In this document: positions 16,072 through 19,889 of the stretch, in pieces | Position numbering within the stretch: the first letter of the stretch is position 1 | How the letters are laid out: every line of letters starts with the position of its first letter | Assembly: GCA_002361955.1 (NCBI GenBank) | Contig: DESK01000035.1 | Span: 1 to 19,889 of the forward strand | DNA length: 19,889 bases | Direction of reading: 5' to 3' | Source of the DNA: Lachnospiraceae bacterium UBA3316 | GTDB taxonomy: Bacteria; Bacillota; Clostridia; Lachnospirales; Lachnospiraceae | The notes under the pieces: generated by a model | Told to the model about the DNA's origin: nothing | The model's input: only the letters and a program-made list of their open reading frames with translations | Databases searched by the model: none | Made by a program: the position numbers and the translations under genes

Positions 16072-16266
16072 AGCAAGGGCGAGAGAAAAAGCGCCTTTGT
16101 TGCCGGATTACTACAGGATGTAGCGGCAACGGGTTTTTCTGATCTCGAAACGGATCTGACTGTTAACGCAGTCATCACCAGCTATGAAGGTCAGATGCTT
16201 CGTGCTTATGGCACTTTCGCACTTGCCGCCAGTATTTCCAATCCGTACGGATTTAGGGGAATATAA
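16072..16266 (+). pseudogene. Coding remnant without a start codon, family not recognised
   Basis: A 64-codon open frame runs between TAA (16069) and TAA (16264) with no ATG, GTG or TTG near its beginning. It reads protein-like: SKGERKSAFVAGLLQDVAAT at the start, and YEGQMLRAYGTFALAASISN with NPYGFRGI at the end. A one-base shift at the end would continue the frame as EYKKVKKSDKITIKSKEK. NPYGFRGEY weakly recalls Rhs repeat ends, but the rest does not, so I leave the family open. A hairpin (GTTGCCG 16099-16105 with CGGCAAC 16124-16130) lies inside it. Confidence 0.4.
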
Positions 16267-16979
16267 AAAAGTAAAAAAATCAGATAAAATTACAATCAAA
16301 AGCAAAGAAAAAATGGTTTCTAAAATCATAAAAATAGGTTGAAATAATGGTAAACGTGAAGTATAATATGCGCATAAGAAGTAATAACATTAATACCGTA
16401 TCCATGACACTGAACATTGAGAATGATAATGATCGAAATGCAAAATGCAGATATATTCAATAGTAAAAACTATATTATTGAAAAGAATGAAATTTGTGTT
16501 CTGGATTATGAAATCGTTGGATGTATGTTCATTTTCTTTTAAAGGAGCTTTGCATTACCCAAGTACAGAATGTTTTTGCATATTTCCTTGGAACGTAGAT
16601 CAAGATCTCCATAATTCCTTAAATAACATATAGGGTTATATTTTTATGAGGTAGGGGATTAATGTTTTGAAAAATTAGAAAATGAAAAGTGTGTGGTGAG
16701 TAATATGTTTGCTGTGACCTGGGTGGAATAATGATTTTTTTGATATTGTGAATGGAGGTGGTCCTAATTACTGAATGAAAATATTTTCGGTACTCTAGTA
16801 TAGATGAATATGTTTTTAGTAGGAGTCTTAGAGTATAGATCTTTAGTTTGGGGATGTACCCTGAAAGTGTTTTCCTTTAGTGGTGAAAGCTAGTGGATGA
16901 TTTGGTTTGCGGATATTTTAAAGGAATAAACGATTATTCATAATTATTAAAAATATAGTATATATGGAGGATAATACTA
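16267..16979. other. AT-rich stretch with no convincing gene
   Basis: This stretch of about 700 bp is markedly more AT-rich than the core genes to the left. Short open frames exist: a 38-codon one from ATG 16347 starting MVNVKYNMRIRSNNINTVSM, overlapped by another frame reading NSKNYIIEKNEICVLDYEIV. These might be pieces of one frameshifted gene, but neither has a good ribosome site. An inverted repeat TACTCTA/TAGAGTA lies at 16791-16797 and 16829-16835. I see no tRNA, insertion sequence ends or clear terminator. Confidence 0.5.
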
Positions 16980-17867
16980 ATGAAATTAAATAAAATAATT
17001 ATATTCTCAACTGTTGTGTGTACACTGTTTATGGGCGGTATTATGACAAAAGCGGCGGATAGAGTGGATAATGAATCAATTATGTGTGTATCAAAAGATT
17101 TAAAAACACAGGAAATAGAAGTATATTCTCTTCCTATTGATGTTTCAAAAAGCATGACATTATTCGCACCAGGATCTGATGAACAAAATGTTGCTACAAA
17201 TATAGAAAATGATTTTGGAATTGACTTATTGGGAATTATTGGAGATGATAACAGAAAAATTGTCAGTGATCCAACTGCAACGCCATACTCGCATATATGC
17301 TACGCGCCGTTTACATACGGAAATGGAAGTGCTGTTTCTGCCACAGCATGGCTTGCAGGTCCTTCTGTGGCTGTGACATCTGCTCATTGTGTATATGACG
17401 CGGGCAAGGGAGGATGGATTAAATCTATGCGCCTTTATCCGGGATACACGTCTGGGAAAAGCGCGCCTTTTGGAAGTGCAAATGTTGTAAAAATGCATGT
17501 TTATCAAAGTTGGATAGATGAAGGGGGAGCTAAGAACGATTTTGCCATTTTGGAACTTGACAGGCCTATTGGTAATAATGCAGGATATTTTGGATTTGCT
17601 TATGGTACTAGTCTAGTGAACCAGAAAGTACGGATTACTGGTTATCCCGGAAACAGGCAGGGAATTATGAAAAAGTCCGTAAATATCGTATATAAAGAAA
17701 CAGAAAAGATGTTGTATCATTATGTCGATACAACAGGGGGACAGAGTGGATCACCACTTTATCGTAGCGGAATTGTTTACGGTGTTCAATCACGTGGAAA
17801 TACGCAATATAACATAGCATATAGATTTACAGAAGCTTCATTTAACTGGCTTCTTTCGTTTAGATGA
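16980..17867 (+). CDS. Secreted glutamyl-endopeptidase-like serine protease (S1B family)
   Basis: The 295-residue pre-pro-protein has a signal peptide (about 1-26, KLNKIIIFSTVVCTLFMGG then TKAAD), a propeptide of about 60 residues, and a chymotrypsin-fold domain. The catalytic triad is visible: His136 in VAVTSAHCVYD, Asp187 in AKNDFAILEL and Ser256 in TTGGQSGSPLY. The segment IIGDDNRKIVSDPTATPYSH (residues 86-105), the PIGNNAGYFGFAYG block and GYPGNRQG resemble V8-type and Bacillus glutamyl endopeptidases. Cleavage after Glu or Asp is therefore likely but not proven. GGAGG lies nine bases before the ATG at 16980. Base composition and codon use are much more AT-rich than in core neighbours, suggesting horizontal acquisition. 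No dedicated inhibitor or immunity gene is seen beside it. Confidence 0.93.
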   Translation: MKLNKIIIFSTVVCTLFMGGIMTKAADRVDNESIMCVSKDLKTQEIEVYSLPIDVSKSMTLFAPGSDEQNVATNIENDFGIDLLGIIGDDNRKIVSDPTATPYSHICYAPFTYGNGSAVSATAWLAGPSVAVTSAHCVYDAGKGGWIKSMRLYPGYTSGKSAPFGSANVVKMHVYQSWIDEGGAKNDFAILELDRPIGNNAGYFGFAYGTSLVNQKVRITGYPGNRQGIMKKSVNIVYKETEKMLYHYVDTTGGQSGSPLYRSGIVYGVQSRGNTQYNIAYRFTEASFNWLLSFR

Positions 17868-17970
17868 GAGTTTGGACGGATTTATACAGAACATAACTGA
17901 TAGAAAATAAAAGTCATCAGATTTTTTGTAAAAAATGTCATTTATAATCTGTTCTCGTAGGAGGTGTTTT

Positions 17971-18558
17971 ATGAAAAAAGTGTTCACGTTATGTTGCACG
18001 TGTATGTTGATGACCGTTTTTCTGGCCGCGTGCAGAGATGCCCATCGTCCGGAAGAGGATGTGACAAAGCTGCGCCCCGCGGAAGAAATTCAAGAGGTCA
18101 GTGACAGCATTGTCCTGGAGCTGAAAACGGACGATTTGGGAGAAACATCAAAAGAAATAGAGGTTTCTTTGAAAAATGAATCAGACCGCAGCTATACATA
18201 TGATGAGGAACTGAAGGTGGACAGACAGATTAACGGAACCTGGTATTCCTGGGGAACGTCCGGCTGTTATTTAGAGAGCCGCTACATGGGCCTGGAGCCG
18301 GGGGCCTCCGCTATCGAGACCTTCCCTCTATATGAAGAAGCTTTGGGGGAGGGAGATTATATCACGGACGAGAAGGGGGAGACATTGGATCACGAGGAAG
18401 GCTCTAACAACACAAATCATGAAGTCCATATCTGTTTTGTTCCCGGTACTTATCGCCTTCGTATGCAGGTGTGGGATGGCGCGGAGCCGGAGAAACAGGA
18501 AGCTGTTTGCGTATTTGAACTTGGCTCAGAGGAAAAAACGGAAGAAGGCGAAACCTGA
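17971..18558 (+). CDS. Lipoprotein with bacterial Ig-like domain
   Basis: The protein is 195 residues from ATG 17971 (AGGAGGT at 17959-17965); an in-frame ATG at 17935 lacks a ribosome site. It has a signal segment with lipobox LAAC (Cys21), so it is lipid-anchored outside the cell. Residues about 50-180 contain a beta-rich domain with SLKNESDRSYTYDEELKVDR, NGTWYSW, LEPGASAIETFPLY and PGTYRLRMQVW. This matches the pattern of Ig-like domains found in many clostridial lipoproteins (the Big_14 type, from memory). Function is unknown. It is more GC-rich than the protease before it and runs into the truncated antitoxin copy 42 bp after its stop. Confidence 0.85.
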   Translation: MKKVFTLCCTCMLMTVFLAACRDAHRPEEDVTKLRPAEEIQEVSDSIVLELKTDDLGETSKEIEVSLKNESDRSYTYDEELKVDRQINGTWYSWGTSGCYLESRYMGLEPGASAIETFPLYEEALGEGDYITDEKGETLDHEEGSNNTNHEVHICFVPGTYRLRMQVWDGAEPEKQEAVCVFELGSEEKTEEGET

Positions 18559-18588
18559 TCCATCTAAGCCGATTTATGTTTTGACGGT

Positions 18589-18819
18589 GTGGGGAATGGC
18601 ATTCTTGTATCTGTACGGAATGCATTGAAACTGAAAGCCGGGGATAAGATTGTGATTTTAGAGGAAAACGGCAGGTTCTATTTTGAAAATTCCGCAATGC
18701 TGGCATTTAAGCGGGCAGAAGAAGTGTTCGCCGGAGAAGCGGAGAAGGCAGGCTTTGCATCCGAGGAAGAAATGCAGGACTACATGAAGGAAATTCGGAA
18801 GGAAGTAAGGGGGTATTAG
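18589..18819 (+). pseudogene. AbrB/MazE antitoxin, copy 2, 5'-truncated
   Basis: From 18600 the DNA matches copy 1 (offset 3161 bp, five mismatches in 206). The first 13 codons, including the conserved MEVAKISSKGQITIP strand needed for DNA binding in AbrB-type domains, are missing and replaced by unrelated sequence behind the lipoprotein gene. The frame can start at GTG 18589, but I see no ribosome site. The C-terminal toxin-binding half is intact and ends KEIRKEVRGY, presumably the native end. The PIN toxin starts nine bases later. Toxin neutralisation might persist while autoregulation is lost. Confidence 0.8.
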
Positions 18820-18828
18820 TTTGCGGTA

Positions 18829-19218
18829 ATGCTCGATACCAACATTTTTATTTCCATGATTTTCTTCCCGTCAAAACAGACAAGGGAGCTTGCAAGGCGG
18901 CTGACGGACAGCTATCAGATTGTGGTATGCGACTACGTGGTTGAGGAGCTGCGGCTTGTGACAGACCGGAAGTTCCCGGCAAAGAGGAAGTTTCTTGACC
19001 GTTTCTTTCTGGAACTGCCTTTTGAACTGGTTTACACACCGAAAGCATTGGATCTGAAGGAGTTCCCGGAGATGCGTGATACAAAGGACTCCCCGATACT
19101 GGCAACGGCGATTATGGAAGGCATTGATGTATTCGTGACGGGAGATAAGGATTTTCTGGTTTTGGATGTGGAAATGCCGGAGATTGTCACGATGGCGGAA
19201 TTTCTGGAACGATATTAA
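18829..19218 (+). CDS. PIN-domain toxin (VapC-like ribonuclease)
   Basis: The 129-residue protein belongs to the PIN nuclease fold of type II toxins, which cut RNA with Mg2+. Acidic active-site candidates are Asp3 in MLDTNIFIS, Glu39/Glu40 in VVEEL, Asp87 in RDTKDSPILATAI and Asp106 in VTGDKDFL, all in the expected order. The gene looks complete. It follows the truncated antitoxin by nine bases, the usual antitoxin-toxin layout. The nearest ribosome-site-like sequence (AAGGGGG, 18806-18812) is rather far from ATG 18829, so expression may be low or translationally coupled. A clear terminator follows. Confidence 0.92.
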   Translation: MLDTNIFISMIFFPSKQTRELARRLTDSYQIVVCDYVVEELRLVTDRKFPAKRKFLDRFFLELPFELVYTPKALDLKEFPEMRDTKDSPILATAIMEGIDVFVTGDKDFLVLDVEMPEIVTMAEFLERY

Positions 19219-19229
19219 GAGTATGGTAG

Positions 19230-19268
19230 CAGGCAGTGTGCAAAGAAAAAAGTGCGCTGCCTGTTTTT
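19230..19268 (+). terminator. Terminator after the PIN toxin
   Basis: CAGGCAG (19230-19236) pairs with CTGCCTG (19257-19263), extended by GU pairs, followed by five T residues. Confidence 0.85.
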
Positions 19269-19293
19269 CTGTCTATCACATCCATCCAATTAG

Positions 19294-19638
19294 AATAAGC
19301 ATTGCTATCACAAAAAGCCATGTGCAGGCTGCTTAAATAGTGATAAAGGGAAACCGGAGCATTGCCGCAAATGCAAAATCAAAGAGTGTATCAAGATCAA
19401 AGAACTGTCCTATTGCTTTGAAGGTTCCGAATATCCATGTAAACAGATAAAAAATCTTGAAAAAAGCTATAACAAGCGGTATCAGGCAAGCCTCATGGCA
19501 AACAGCGAAGCTGTCCGTCAACATGGTTTGGAAATATTTATGGAAGAACAGAGAGAAAAATATACCTGCCTAAAATGCGGCGGAATCATTTCAATCCATG
19601 ATAGAGAATGCAGTGAGTGTCAAGAAAAAATGAAATAA
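19294..19638 (+). pseudogene. DUF3795 family protein, 5'-truncated
   Basis: A frame without a plausible start opens after TAG at 19291 and runs 114 codons to TAA at 19636. It encodes the Cys-rich core and C-terminus of a DUF3795 protein: KKPCAGCLNSDKGKPEHCRK, then YCFEGSEYPCKQIK, a helical middle, and a C-terminal zinc-ribbon-like YTCLKCGG...RECSECQEK. The N-terminal part (start codon and first CGLNC-type motif) is missing. One conserved Cys of the YCFECxEYPC motif is Gly here. A second DUF3795 gene begins about 110 bp downstream. Family assignment is from recalled motifs. Confidence 0.7.
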
Positions 19639-19749
19639 GGAAATCCGAATAGGATGAAGTATTGCCAAGCATACAACAGGGATTCGATAGTTGTCTGCTG
19701 AGAGTCTCGCTTAGCAAAGATTAGGATTTATCTTACATTAGGAGGTTCT

Positions 19750-19889
19750 ATGAAAGGATTTAACCGACCAAATCAATTATTCGCTCTATGTGGGTTGAAT
19801 TGCGGGCTTTGCCCCATGTTTTTGAATAAATACTGCCCCGGCTGCGGCGGCGGTGAGGGGAACCAATCCTGCAAAATCGCAAGGTGCAG
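19750..19889 (+). CDS. DUF3795 family protein (N-terminal part, runs off right edge)
   Basis: The start at ATG 19750 follows GGAGG by four bases. The 46 codons present encode the hallmark Cys-rich N-terminus: FALCGLNCGLCPMFLNKYCP then GCGGGEGNQSCKIARC, with Cys14, 18, 21, 29 and 32, probably metal-binding. DUF3795 proteins are of unknown function and common in anaerobes. It lies beside a truncated relative. The C-terminus is outside the window. Confidence 0.8.
   Translation, partial: MKGFNRPNQLFALCGLNCGLCPMFLNKYCPGCGGGEGNQSCKIARC

Noticed and set aside
16099..16140. Hairpin with GGGTTTTT considered as a terminator
   Set aside because: It has a 5-nt bulge and lies inside an open coding remnant, so a terminator role is doubtful.
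16791..16835. Inverted repeat TACTCTA/TAGAGTA in the AT-rich gap
   Set aside because: Seven-base arms with a 31-base loop in AT-rich DNA are expected by chance.
18581..18610. TTGACG considered as a promoter for antitoxin copy 2
   Set aside because: No acceptable -10 element is found at 16-18 bp.

Overview
The window looks like chromosome from a Gram-positive anaerobe of the Lachnospiraceae (Clostridia cluster XIVa). The evidence is a moderately GC-rich core with strong AGGAGG-type ribosome sites and TTGACA/TATAAT promoters, a secG-rnr-smpB-ssrA block, and lineage-typical families (DUF975, a MATE transporter fused to a cytidylate-kinase-like domain, DUF3795). The species cannot be named from the sequence alone.

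Left part (1-9.3 kb) is housekeeping. A DUF975 membrane protein runs off the left edge on the minus strand. It is divergent from hom (homoserine dehydrogenase), which is followed by gpmI (phosphoglycerate mutase) and a small unknown gene. A bidirectional terminator separates these from the convergent eno (enolase). From the other side of the eno leader runs secG, then rnr and smpB (stop and start codons abutting) and the tmRNA gene ssrA. Glycolysis (gpmI, eno), protein export (secG) and ribosome rescue with RNA decay (rnr, smpB, ssrA) are therefore neighbours.

Middle part (9.3-15.3 kb): a MATE-kinase fusion gene broken by an out-of-frame internal deletion (minus strand), a small HPr-like protein (minus), a lipoprotein with C-terminal repeats, an OmpR-type two-component system, and a 63-residue BFD-like [2Fe-2S] protein directly behind the kinase.

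Right part (15.3-19.9 kb) is an accessory, rearranged segment with remnants not preserved as normal genes. A complete AbrB/MazE antitoxin lacks its toxin. About 3.16 kb downstream, a 5'-truncated copy of the same antitoxin is followed by an intact PIN toxin. The tail of copy 1 matches DNA found just beyond the toxin in copy 2, so copy 1 looks like a toxin-deletion scar. Between the two copies lie a recombinase C-terminal remnant, a startless coding remnant, about 700 bp of AT-rich DNA without a convincing gene, a secreted glutamyl-endopeptidase-like serine protease of low GC, and an Ig-like lipoprotein. The right edge holds a 5'-truncated DUF3795 gene and the start of a second, intact-looking DUF3795 gene.

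The strongest candidate for something new is the split pair: toxin-less intact antitoxin plus antitoxin-truncated intact toxin, flanking a protease cargo. Whether it is a functional trans-acting system or simply decay cannot be decided from sequence.
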